Shown: positions 1-5,731, counted from the stretch's first letter. The stretch is 6,353 nucleotides of DNA from Acidobacteriaceae bacterium (GCA_030044455.1 JASHVU010000463.1:1-6353), one strand, 5' to 3'. Made by a program: numbers and translations. The notes: generated from the letters alone by a model not told the origin.

Positions 1-889
1 TCGTGTCCCACAACTGCTCGGCGTAGCGGTCGACATAGCGCGTGTCGAAGGTGTCAACCCATCCTCCGCCGTTGCGGCCCGGCGCTACGTTGTCGAAGTA
101 GCGAATGATTTCGTAACTCTCGTATTGCTGCAGGTGCTGGTCGGTGATTTCTCCTTCGCGCGTCTCAGTACCGGTGTAGATGCCGTCGAAGATCTTCGGT
201 TCCACGGCCAGATCGTAGCCGTCGGCCTGGAAATGCTCATACCAGTTGGGGAACTTGATGATGACCCTGACCTTGGGATTGACGGCCTTGGCTGCGCCGT
301 AAACCAGGTCGCGCGCAACCTCATCCATCAGCTTGAGGCGGAAGGCGCTCCAGGTTTGCATCCCCTTGGCGGCGATGTCGGAGTCGCGCTTGGTGTTGTC
401 GAAGAAGAAGTCGTCGAGCATGATCTCGTCGAAATGGCGCGCGGTCTCTTCGGCAACGTGCTTCACATAGGCGCGCTGCTTGGGATCGGTGTACGTGAAG
501 CTGACGAACTGGCCGCCGGCGGCCTCGGGGCCGGCCATGTCGCCGCCGGCGGCATAAGCAATGCCTCCCGCGGTCTCAACGCCATGAGCCTTGAAGAAGG
601 CCTTCACCGAATCGAGCAGCGCGCCATCGGCCAGCGTGCCGCCGCGGTAGCTCTCGATGTAGACCTTGTCGACGTGGACTTGGCTCGAGATCTCATTCCA
701 CGCCTTTTCAAGATAGGCAGGATCCTTCATCCTCTCCACATCGGAGACCGCAATGTAAACCGCGACTTTGAAGGCGGGGTGGGCGGGGGCCGGGCGAAGC
801 GCGGAGCCGACAGACGTCGATAACTGCCCCACAGAGAAAACCGAAGTAGCCAGGAAAATAGAAAGCACAACAGAAATGCGACCCAACAT
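1..889 (-). CDS. Secreted putative TIM-barrel glycoside hydrolase-like protein, C-terminus beyond window
   Basis: An open frame of 296 codons runs from ATG at 889 to the left edge without a stop, so the 3' end is missing. The start follows AGAGGAG at 893-899. Residues 1-20 are a signal peptide (MLGR, then a hydrophobic stretch to about residue 20) with probable cleavage near SVG/Q or shortly after. The rest alternates short hydrophobic strands and helices as in a (beta/alpha)8 barrel: VAVYIAV (42-48), KVYIESYRGG (75-84), GGIAY (108-112), EIMLDDFFF (155-163), RVIIKFPNWY (208-217) and FDGIYTGTETRE (234-245). Acidic residues at strand ends (E79, D159, D160, E242) are where retaining barrel glycosidases keep catalytic groups. 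The fold is inferred by reading, and I cannot name a GH family or substrate. A polysaccharide-processing role outside the cytoplasm is plausible. An unrelated barrel enzyme such as a deacetylase-like or epimerase-like protein cannot be excluded. Its own leader region and the terminator behind the upstream gene suggest a separate transcript. Confidence 0.85.
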   Translation of the reverse strand, partial: MLGRISVVLSIFLATSVFSVGQLSTSVGSALRPAPAHPAFKVAVYIAVSDVERMKDPAYLEKAWNEISSQVHVDKVYIESYRGGTLADGALLDSVKAFFKAHGVETAGGIAYAAGGDMAGPEAAGGQFVSFTYTDPKQRAYVKHVAEETARHFDEIMLDDFFFDNTKRDSDIAAKGMQTWSAFRLKLMDEVARDLVYGAAKAVNPKVRVIIKFPNWYEHFQADGYDLAVEPKIFDGIYTGTETREGEITDQHLQQYESYEIIRYFDNVAPGRNGGGWVDTFDTRYVDRYAEQLWDT

Positions 890-892
890 GAT

Positions 893-899
893 CTCCTCT
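893..899 (-). promoter_or_regulatory. Ribosome binding site of the 1-889 gene
   Basis: On the minus strand AGAGGAG precedes ATG, with three bases (ATC) between its last G and the start codon, or five if AGAGG is taken as the core. It supports ATG at 889, the only start that gives a signal peptide directly at the N-terminus. Confidence 0.6.
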
Positions 900-939
900 T
901 TCAAGGCAGGGATGGAAGTGGCCAGCGCGAACTGACTTG

Positions 940-1060
940 GTTCGAACACCAAACAAATTGCTCGCCGAACCACCTTTTCGGCTGCGCACACAAGTATATT
1001 CGGCGAGGCACAGGCAAGATTAGGTTGTTCGAACTGCTGAAGGTGAAACCAGTGAACAAC
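940..1060. promoter_or_regulatory. Leader region with two GTTCGAAC palindromes and a 7-bp inverted repeat
   Basis: The eight-base palindrome GTTCGAAC occurs at 940-947 and again at 1027-1034, 87 bases apart, on either side of the possible -10 box of the 1-889 gene. The second copy also lies at the edge of a perfect inverted repeat, GTTGTTC (1024-1030) and GAACAAC (1054-1060). Together with the 9-bp arms at 961-969/999-1007 this makes the 245-base gap rich in dyad symmetry, as expected of an operator region. No known regulator can be named from these sequences. Confidence 0.3.
961..1007. repeat. Perfect 9-bp inverted repeat around a possible -10 box
   Basis: CTCGCCGAA at 961-969 and its exact reverse complement TTCGGCGAG at 999-1007 are separated by 29 bases. 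On the minus strand the hexamer TATACT (993-998, five of six matches to TATAAT) directly follows the upstream arm, so the arms would flank the transcription start of the 1-889 gene if that hexamer is a -10 box. I found no convincing -35 hexamer at 16-18 bases. A repressor or activator site is possible; a hairpin with a 29-base loop is less likely. Confidence 0.35.
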
Positions 1061-1077
1061 CGGGCTGCGACTCCGAC

Positions 1078-1105
1078 AAAAGGCCCGGCTGGTTGAGCCG
1101 GGCCT
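1078..1105 (-). terminator. Rho-independent terminator of the beta-propeller cluster
   Basis: AGGCCCGGCT (1081-1090) and AGCCGGGCCT (1096-1105) form a perfect 10-bp G+C-rich stem with a five-base loop. On the minus strand the stem is followed by TTTGT (1076-1080), which with the last stem base gives a short T4 tract. It lies 30 bases after the stop of the 1135-2352 gene. The T tract is short but the stem is very strong. On the plus strand the downstream CTATTG is a poorer tail. Confidence 0.75.
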
Positions 1106-1134
1106 CTATTGCCTGTTGCCCGCTGTCTGTCTTC

Positions 1135-2352
1135 CTACGGAGCAGTCGTCTGGATGGCGTGATTGCCATGAGGAACAGCGGCCACGGCGGTCGGGCCCTG
1201 TCCGGTGGGATAGGGTGTGGCCAGCGTAGCCTGAAGCACGCCGGTGTTGGGATTCAGCCGGAAACCCGAAATCGAATCGCCCAGGTGGTTGGCAGTGTAG
1301 ACGTAACGGCCGAGCGCGGGATCGAGCGTAATGGCAACCGGCTGGGTGTCGGTTCCATTGGATGTTGAGCCCGTGGTAGCAAGCGCCGCCGATGGCGTGC
1401 CGGTGGGCAGGGAGATGCTGTAGGCGGAAACCGTTGAGTCGAGCGCGTTGGTTACATAGATGAACAGGCCGCGTGGATCAACAACCACGGAGCCCGGTTC
1501 GTTGCCGGTCTTGAAGGGGCCGTTCACCATAAAGTCGAGCTCGCCGGTGCTTTGCACGGTGTAGCCGATCAATTCGTTCGAGGCGAAGTCAGTGACGTAG
1601 ACAAACCGGTTGGTCGGATCGGTGGCCATGCCGCTGGGCTTGACACCGGACAGATATGGGCTGTCGGTGGTTGCCGAAAGCGCACCACCGGAACCCACCG
1701 CAAAGCCAAAGACCCAGCCAGGGTTGGCATTGCTGGTAACACAGGAGGGACAGCCGGGACTGTAGGCCGAAGAGTCGTAAACGGCTGCATAAACCGCGCT
1801 GCTGTTGGGCAGAACCGTGACGGCGGTGGGCACCAGCGTATCGGACGGATGGCTGGGGAGTGAGAAGGTCTCAGTGGCCGCGGCCGAACCAATGGTCCCG
1901 CTGCTCAACGAGTACTCAGTAAGGGTGGACGAAGTGGTTCCGGAGAGAACGTAGAGGTATGTGCCGGCCTGGTTGACGGCGAGGGCAACCGGAGGATCCG
2001 ACGTGGTGAGCGTGTCCTTCTGCGTCAAGGTACCGTCAGAGGCGACGGCGAAGTGAACTACGGTGTTGCTTGCCTGATTGGCGACGTAGAGGTCGGCATA
2101 GGATGAGTCCACGGCCAGGGCGATGGGTGAGTTGCCGCCCGAAGAAACCGCCGGATGGGCAGCGCGCAGCGCTCCCGTTTCTGCGTCGGCCGCGTAGGAG
2201 TAAATCTGGCCTGTGTTGCTGCCTGAAGAACCCCCTGAGGTCGTCACGTAAACGTAATCGATGGTGACAATATTGCAGGCAGTCAGCCAGGTGGCCAGGA
2301 TGAGGCCGATTGCAGAGACCAGGAAAAGCTGGCTCAGTTTACTCAACTTCAT
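1135..2352 (-). CDS. Lipoprotein with seven-bladed lactonase/YVTN-type beta-propeller (paralogue 3 of 3)
   Basis: The 405-residue product begins with a lipoprotein signal peptide: MKLSK, a hydrophobic core, and lipobox L-T-A-C with the cysteine at residue 26. Seven blade-like repeats follow at about 32-75, 76-120, 121-174, 175-238, 239-286, 287-338 and 339-388. Each has the pattern P-x-A-[VI]-x-x-[DP]-x(4-6)-[LVF]-Y-V-[TA]-N-x(4-8)-[VI]-x-x-[YF]-x-[VIL], as in YVTNALDSTVSAYSIS at 299-314. This matches the lactonase/YVTN propeller superfamily, whose best-known member is 6-phosphogluconolactonase Pgl. Lactonase activity has not been shown for such lipoproteins, so I assign only fold and location. 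A GCPSC loop (200-204) in blade 4 could hold a disulfide. The protein is close to the 2498-3736 product, sharing GSGGALS, YVTNALD-TVSAYS and the end motif PTAVAA-PH. ATG at 2352 follows GAAGGA (2358-2363) with a five-base spacer. Confidence 0.92.
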   Translation of the reverse strand: MKLSKLSQLFLVSAIGLILATWLTACNIVTIDYVYVTTSGGSSGSNTGQIYSYAADAETGALRAAHPAVSSGGNSPIALAVDSSYADLYVANQASNTVVHFAVASDGTLTQKDTLTTSDPPVALAVNQAGTYLYVLSGTTSSTLTEYSLSSGTIGSAAATETFSLPSHPSDTLVPTAVTVLPNSSAVYAAVYDSSAYSPGCPSCVTSNANPGWVFGFAVGSGGALSATTDSPYLSGVKPSGMATDPTNRFVYVTDFASNELIGYTVQSTGELDFMVNGPFKTGNEPGSVVVDPRGLFIYVTNALDSTVSAYSISLPTGTPSAALATTGSTSNGTDTQPVAITLDPALGRYVYTANHLGDSISGFRLNPNTGVLQATLATPYPTGQGPTAVAAVPHGNHAIQTTAP

Positions 2353-2386
2353 GCGCTTCCTTCGTCGCGGGCTCAGGTTTACTCAA
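2331..2386. repeat. 16/17-bp direct repeat straddling the start of the 1135-2352 gene
   Basis: On the minus strand TTGAGTAAACCTGAGCC (2370-2386, untranslated leader) is repeated as TTGAGTAAACTGAGCC (2331-2346, codons 3 to 8 of the gene), differing by one extra C. The copies are about 40 bases apart and enclose the ribosome binding site and ATG. The paralogous leaders at 3736 and 5372 have no such upstream copy, so this is a local event. Confidence 0.8.
2358..2363 (-). promoter_or_regulatory. Ribosome binding site of the 1135-2352 gene
   Basis: GAAGGA with a five-base spacer (AGCGC) precedes ATG-AAG. The same arrangement occurs before the other two propeller genes, so it sets the start for all three. 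Confidence 0.65.
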
Positions 2387-2426
2387 AAAGCCCTTTGAAA
2401 ACTCGGTTTCAGTTTGCCTACAGGCT

Positions 2427-2438
2427 ATTGTAAAAGCC
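2427..2438 (-). promoter_or_regulatory. Candidate promoter element GGCTTTTACAAT, copy 1
   Basis: The same 12 bases occur at 5456-5467 before another propeller gene. The final TACAAT matches the -10 consensus at five of six positions and ends 75 bases before the ATG at 2352. No good -35 hexamer lies 16-18 bases upstream, so either a factor-dependent promoter or a non-promoter regulatory element is possible. Here the element sits inside a 5-bp inverted repeat, CAGGC (2421-2425) and GCCTG (2439-2443). Confidence 0.4.
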
Positions 2439-2497
2439 GCCTGCGGAGATTATCCAGCTATGCCGGCCGCTCGGCGGCGCGGTGAATCATATACTCA

Positions 2498-3736
2498 TTA
2501 CTTCGCAATTCCCCCTCCGGTGCCGTTGTGCGGAATGGCAGCGACAGCGGTTGGGTTGGTGCTTGCCGTGAAGGGAGAGAACTGCGAGTCGATAAGTGTT
2601 CCGGCGGTTGTGCTGAGCTCAAAGCCGCTGACCGTGCTGTCGAGAAAATTCGCAGTAAACAAAAAGTGCTCTGTAGAGGGATCGATCCCGATGGCCACCG
2701 GATCGCTGCCCACCGTGTAGGTTCCCAGATTGGTGAGAACGCCGCTGCTCATCGAATAGGCCGAGACCGTGCCATCGAGCGCATTGGTGACGTACACGTA
2801 TGGGTAAACAGGATCGACAGCGACTGCGGACGGCTGATTACCGGTGGCGAAGGGGCTGCCGCTTACCGCGGTGAGCGCGCCCGAGGAGCCAACGGTATAA
2901 GCAAGTACGCCGTTGTGAGTCGAATCAGTGACAAAGAGATAGGTGCTTGAAGAATCGCTGGCGATTCCGGTGGGATGGCCTCCGGCCGCGAAAGGCGAGC
3001 CGGGGATGGGCGAAAGTGCACCACCTGAGCCGACCGAAAATCCGTAGATGTACCCCACGAAGGGGCTCACGCTGGAATCGTAGGCGGTGACGAACACGTA
3101 GGCGCCGGAGGCAACCACGTTGACTGCGGTGGGAACCATGATGTCGGAGCCGTTGGGGGCTGTGAGCGGCCAATAGGGAGCGCTAATCGTGGTGTTGCCG
3201 ATCGGGGTTCCCAGAGTGATTGGATTACTGCTAGTTGCCGCATTGATGGGATACACGGCGATGGAGCCCGAACAGGGATCGGCGTCAGAGCAGATGGGCA
3301 GGGGTTGATAGAGGTCGACCACAAACAGGTTCGACTTGGTGGTGGTAATGGCCAGCGGGAAAATGCCCGGCGTATTGACAGTGTTGAAGGGATACAGTTT
3401 GCCGTCGCTGCCGATGACGAACTGGACGATGGTGTTGTCGTCCTCATTCACCACGAACAGATTCTGATTGTCGGCCGAAGTTGCCTCGGCCACGGGCAGG
3501 CGGCCGGCTGAAGGGAATGGCGAAGAAGGAATTTGCCGCATTTTGCCGGATTCGGAGTTGATCTCGAAAACGTCGATCAAGCCGTAGTTGTTTGCCCCCG
3601 CCGCCTTGGAACTGGCGACATAGACAAAGTCCACAGTGAGGGTTTCAGTAAGCTGGGAGCAGGCGGTTAGAAGCGATGCCGCCAGCAGGCTGGCCGCGGC
3701 TGCAACAACAAGCTGGCTCGATTTGTTGAACTTCAT
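2498..3736 (-). CDS. Lipoprotein with seven-bladed lactonase/YVTN-type beta-propeller (paralogue 2 of 3)
   Basis: The 412-residue product has a lipoprotein signal peptide (MKFNKS, an Ala/Leu-rich core, lipobox L-T-A-C) with the cysteine at residue 26. Seven propeller blades follow at about 36-80, 81-127, 128-200, 201-255, 256-302, 303-347 and 348-396. Typical strands are YVYVTNALDGTVSAYSMS (313-330) and FLFTANFLDSTVSGFEL (358-374). An in-frame ATG two codons upstream (3742) is possible. I chose 3736 because GAAAGA (3742-3747) then sits five bases upstream, exactly as in both paralogues, and because the lipobox then falls at residue 26 as in both. C149 and C155 in a blade-3 loop (CSDADPC) resemble CTTADPC in the 3948-5372 product and probably form a disulfide. 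Enzymatic activity is unknown; a membrane-anchored binding or lactonase role is inferred from fold alone. No clear terminator separates it from the next gene 145 bases downstream, so the two may be co-transcribed. Confidence 0.92.
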   Translation of the reverse strand: MKFNKSSQLVVAAAASLLAASLLTACSQLTETLTVDFVYVASSKAAGANNYGLIDVFEINSESGKMRQIPSSPFPSAGRLPVAEATSADNQNLFVVNEDDNTIVQFVIGSDGKLYPFNTVNTPGIFPLAITTTKSNLFVVDLYQPLPICSDADPCSGSIAVYPINAATSSNPITLGTPIGNTTISAPYWPLTAPNGSDIMVPTAVNVVASGAYVFVTAYDSSVSPFVGYIYGFSVGSGGALSPIPGSPFAAGGHPTGIASDSSSTYLFVTDSTHNGVLAYTVGSSGALTAVSGSPFATGNQPSAVAVDPVYPYVYVTNALDGTVSAYSMSSGVLTNLGTYTVGSDPVAIGIDPSTEHFLFTANFLDSTVSGFELSTTAGTLIDSQFSPFTASTNPTAVAAIPHNGTGGGIAK

Positions 3737-3741
3737 GCGCA

Positions 3742-3747
3742 TCTTTC
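3742..3747 (-). promoter_or_regulatory. Ribosome binding site that decides the 2498-3736 start
   Basis: GAAAGA with spacer TGCGC lies five bases before ATG-AAG at 3736. It is one base different from the GAAGGA used by both paralogues at the same spacing. The ATG at 3742 overlaps this site, which makes it an unlikely start. Confidence 0.55.
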
Positions 3748-3884
3748 GTCAAAGGGCCACAACCGCCGACCCGTGAATATCGGTTTGAAATCAAAACTTG
3801 GAATCGACGGCAGCCGACGCCGGTATTCCGAAGAGGCATCGCCCGATTGCAGATTTCCCTGGGCCTCAGGCACCGGGTAAATCA

Positions 3885-3913
3885 TGCGGCCGGAAGCAGA
3901 AACTCCGGCCGCA
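3885..3913 (-). terminator. Strong stem-loop behind the 3948-5372 gene; possible terminator or processing hairpin
   Basis: TGCGGCCGGA (3885-3894) and TCCGGCCGCA (3904-3913) form a perfect 10-bp stem with a nine-base loop, 34 bases after the stop at 3948. On the minus strand it is followed by TGATTTACC, which has only three consecutive T, so intrinsic termination would be inefficient. Partial termination or protection of the upstream mRNA end would fit as well. Confidence 0.45.
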
Positions 3914-3947
3914 GATTGCTGCAACGTTGGCGGCAAGGGTCGCGCCA

Positions 3948-5372
3948 TTATCCGGTGCGCCCATCCACCAGGCACCAGGTGGCAGGACCCTTGAGCGCAT
4001 AGGAGCTGGCGACTCGCATGTCGTCGAGCTCGCCCGAGTTGGGGTCAAGCACCCGGCCCGTAACGGTCGAGTCGTAGAAATTCGCCTCGTAAACAAATTG
4101 ATCCGACGGGTCCTCGACGATGCACTGCGGACCCGAGCCTGAACCGAATGGCTCGCCGGCGATAAAGCTGAGCTGGTAGGCAGGCGTGGTGGTAATAAAA
4201 TAGCCGGCGATGCCGCTCTCAGGGTTATTTGTACCGGTCACGTTGTTTCCCTGGTTGGCCACATAGAGGTACTTGCTCTTCGACTCGACCATGAGCCAGG
4301 TGGGGTTGGCAAGGGTCGGGTCGTCGGGGATGATGCCGCTGGTATCGGATTGCAAGGCGCCATTCGTACCCAGCGTGTAGGGCAGAATCTGACTCGCCGA
4401 TGTGACCGAGTTGCTGTTGAAACTGATGGTAATCGGTTCGTTGTCCATCACGTAGTACACACTCCCCGCGCCCACAATGCCGGTGGCATAATTCACCAGG
4501 CCATTCGACTCAGAGGAATAAGGGTCGGTCAGCGGCTGCGGGCCGTTCTGGCTCAACAGCAACTGGCCGCCCGAATTCGAATAGGTGTACGGATAAATCG
4601 AGTCGCCGGTCGACGGAGTTCCGCTCATGGTAAGCATGAATCCCTGGGCCAGGATGAAATCGATGGGATTGGCGGGAACCGGGAAGTATGAGAGCGGGCA
4701 ACTGGAGGCCCCACCGGGGCAGTTGGCTTGCGTAACCTGCGCGTTCAGCACCGTGCTGAGGCGGCCGGTGGTCTGGTTAATCTGGAAGACGGTAATGTCG
4801 CCGCAGGTACCGTTAGTCACGATGCTGCTCAGTGCCAGGGCGCAGTTTGGGTTCTGATTGGAAGAGGATGACGGATTCACACCGTCCGCCCCGATTGAAT
4901 CGTGATCGAGGGCGAATACGTAACTGCCGGTCGGATCGACCAACAGCCGAAAGGGGTTGATCCCCTGTGTGAAGAAGGTCTCCTGCGGGGTGAGAATGCC
5001 GTTTCCGCCTACTGCAAATTCGGTGATGTTCGCGTTCTGGCAAGGGTCGGCGGTGGTGCAATCGCCATTGCCTTCGGCATTCGCGCCGCGATTGAGAACG
5101 TATATGAACCGGCTTCCCAGGGTGAGGACGGCGCGAACCGGGTTCGATCCTCCCGAGGAGATGGGTTCACCGTTGATGTTGGCCAACCGGCCTGTATTGT
5201 GATCGATCTTGAAGCCAGTGATAATGCCGTTGTTGCCCGACTGGGCCGTCTCCGTACCCGTAACATACAAGAAACCGACCGTATAACTTCTAATGCAAGA
5301 CGAAACACCGAAAATGATGCCCATCGAAAGGGCGCTCATCAGGAGCGTCTTGCCGAATTTCGTAAACTTCAT
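3948..5372 (-). CDS. Divergent lipoprotein beta-propeller with four cysteine pairs (paralogue 1 of 3)
   Basis: The 474-residue product starts MKFTKF, has a hydrophobic core and ends its signal peptide in lipobox V-S-S-C with the cysteine at residue 26. Seven blade-like segments can be read at about 33-78, 79-140, 141-236, 237-291, 292-357, 358-415 and 416-465. Examples are SRFIYVLNRG (87-96), KYLYVANQGN (367-376) and QFVYEANFYDSTVTGRVLD (425-443). It is some 60-70 residues longer than its neighbours because of loop insertions in blades 2 and 3. Apart from the lipobox it has eight cysteines in apparent pairs: C105/C111, C177/C190, C218/C225 and C417/C467. The last pair would join the inner strand of blade 7 to the strand that closes the ring. 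Such disulfides fit an oxidising location outside the cytoplasm. Blades 4 and 5 diverge most from the YVTN pattern. Function is unknown beyond a membrane-anchored lactonase/YVTN-like propeller. ATG at 5372 follows GAAGGA (5378-5383). Confidence 0.9.
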   Translation of the reverse strand: MKFTKFGKTLLMSALSMGIIFGVSSCIRSYTVGFLYVTGTETAQSGNNGIITGFKIDHNTGRLANINGEPISSGGSNPVRAVLTLGSRFIYVLNRGANAEGNGDCTTADPCQNANITEFAVGGNGILTPQETFFTQGINPFRLLVDPTGSYVFALDHDSIGADGVNPSSSSNQNPNCALALSSIVTNGTCGDITVFQINQTTGRLSTVLNAQVTQANCPGGASSCPLSYFPVPANPIDFILAQGFMLTMSGTPSTGDSIYPYTYSNSGGQLLLSQNGPQPLTDPYSSESNGLVNYATGIVGAGSVYYVMDNEPITISFNSNSVTSASQILPYTLGTNGALQSDTSGIIPDDPTLANPTWLMVESKSKYLYVANQGNNVTGTNNPESGIAGYFITTTPAYQLSFIAGEPFGSGSGPQCIVEDPSDQFVYEANFYDSTVTGRVLDPNSGELDDMRVASSYALKGPATWCLVDGRTG

Positions 5373-5377
5373 GCGAA

Positions 5378-5383
5378 TCCTTC
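5378..5383 (-). promoter_or_regulatory. Ribosome binding site of the 3948-5372 gene
   Basis: GAAGGA with a five-base spacer (TTCGC) precedes ATG-AAG, the same layout as in the other two propeller genes. Confidence 0.65.
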
Positions 5384-5455
5384 ATCCTGGTCCGGCGGTT
5401 GCCGCCAAGTTTGATCGTTCCCGAGCAGCGCTGGGTTGGGACGGGTCCCTGCTGC

Positions 5456-5467
5456 ATTGTAAAAGCC
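5456..5467 (-). promoter_or_regulatory. Candidate promoter element GGCTTTTACAAT, copy 2
   Basis: This copy is identical over 12 bases to the one at 2427-2438. Its TACAAT ends 84 bases before the ATG at 5372. The sequences around the two copies differ, so the 12-mer stands out from its background. It lies between the arms of a 5-bp inverted repeat, CCTGC (5448-5452) and GCAGG (5472-5476). No good -35 box was found. Confidence 0.4.
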
Positions 5468-5661
5468 AAGGGCAGGTTGTGCCTAGTTTCGCACATCAGG
5501 CCATGCAATCACGTATTCAGACTTCATATCCCAGCCCGAATGCCGCAATCGGGCAGTCTGCGCCGCCTGCCACAAGATTCTCTGGGAATCGATCGAAGTT
5601 TTGACGAGTTCAAAGTGGCAAATGTCAACGCAACCGGTCAAAAATCGCCGGCAGGGACGTG

Positions 5662-5682
5662 GGCTTCAGGAACCTGAATGCC
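5662..5682 (-). terminator. Hairpin downstream of the M13 peptidase gene, weak terminator candidate
   Basis: TTCAGG (5665-5670) pairs with CCTGAA (5673-5678) across a two-base loop. After a one-base bulge the stem extends by GGC (5662-5664) with GCC (5680-5682). It begins about 50 bases after the peptidase stop. The nearest T5 run on the minus strand (5640-5644) lies 17 bases beyond the stem, so classic intrinsic termination is doubtful. Confidence 0.3.
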
Positions 5683-5731
5683 TAAAGGCTCCAGCGCTTT
5701 ATTCATCTTTCTTGAGGCCGTGCGTCCGATC

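Larger units (their letters stand above)
5373..5731. other. Intergenic gap of 359 bases
   Basis: No coding frame here has a convincing start, ribosome site and protein-like composition. The gap holds the leader and ribosome site of the 3948-5372 gene, the shared 12-mer at 5456-5467, a weak 6-bp stem (GCCCGA 5534-5539 and TCGGGC 5549-5554), a 7-bp inverted repeat (TTTTGAC 5599-5605 and GTCAAAA 5637-5643) and a hairpin at 5662-5682 behind the peptidase gene. Confidence 0.6.

Noticed and set aside
125..823. Long plus-strand open frame of 232 codons
   Set aside because: It is antisense to the 1-889 gene, has no ribosome site, and its Val/Gly/Asp-rich composition is what the reverse strand of a G+C-rich gene gives. 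The minus-strand reading has a signal peptide and a fold-like strand pattern.
708..989. Minus-strand open frame of 93 codons covering the start of the glycoside-hydrolase-like gene
   Set aside because: It is a different frame of the same DNA, rich in Arg, Cys and Gly, with no support beyond length. The frame starting at 889 has the ribosome site and signal peptide.
2466..2478. Short hairpin GCCGC/GCGGC after the 2498-3736 gene as a terminator
   Set aside because: It has five base pairs with a three-base loop in a G+C-rich stretch and no T run, so it is not distinguishable from chance.
2528..2950. Plus-strand open frame of 140 codons
   Set aside because: It is antisense to blades 5-7 of the 2498-3736 product. 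Its Gly/Arg/Val bias reflects complementing a propeller gene.
1135..5372. DNA-level repeats or a CRISPR-like array suggested by recurring blade motifs
   Set aside because: The recurrence is at protein level (propeller blades); the nucleotide copies are diverged and there are no regularly spaced identical repeats.
4902..5414. Plus-strand open frame of 170 codons
   Set aside because: It is antisense to the start of the 3948-5372 gene, has no ribosome site and no recognisable domain. The minus-strand frame encodes a clear lipoprotein propeller.
5534..5554. Hairpin GCCCGA/TCGGGC as a terminator
   Set aside because: The stem has only six pairs, neither strand has a T run after it, and it lies nearly 180 bases from the peptidase stop.
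5600..5628. Sigma-70 promoter based on the perfect TTGACA at 5623-5628
   Set aside because: At a 17-base spacing the -10 position reads GTCAAA (two of six matches), and neighbouring spacings are no better. I keep only the inverted repeat as an observation.
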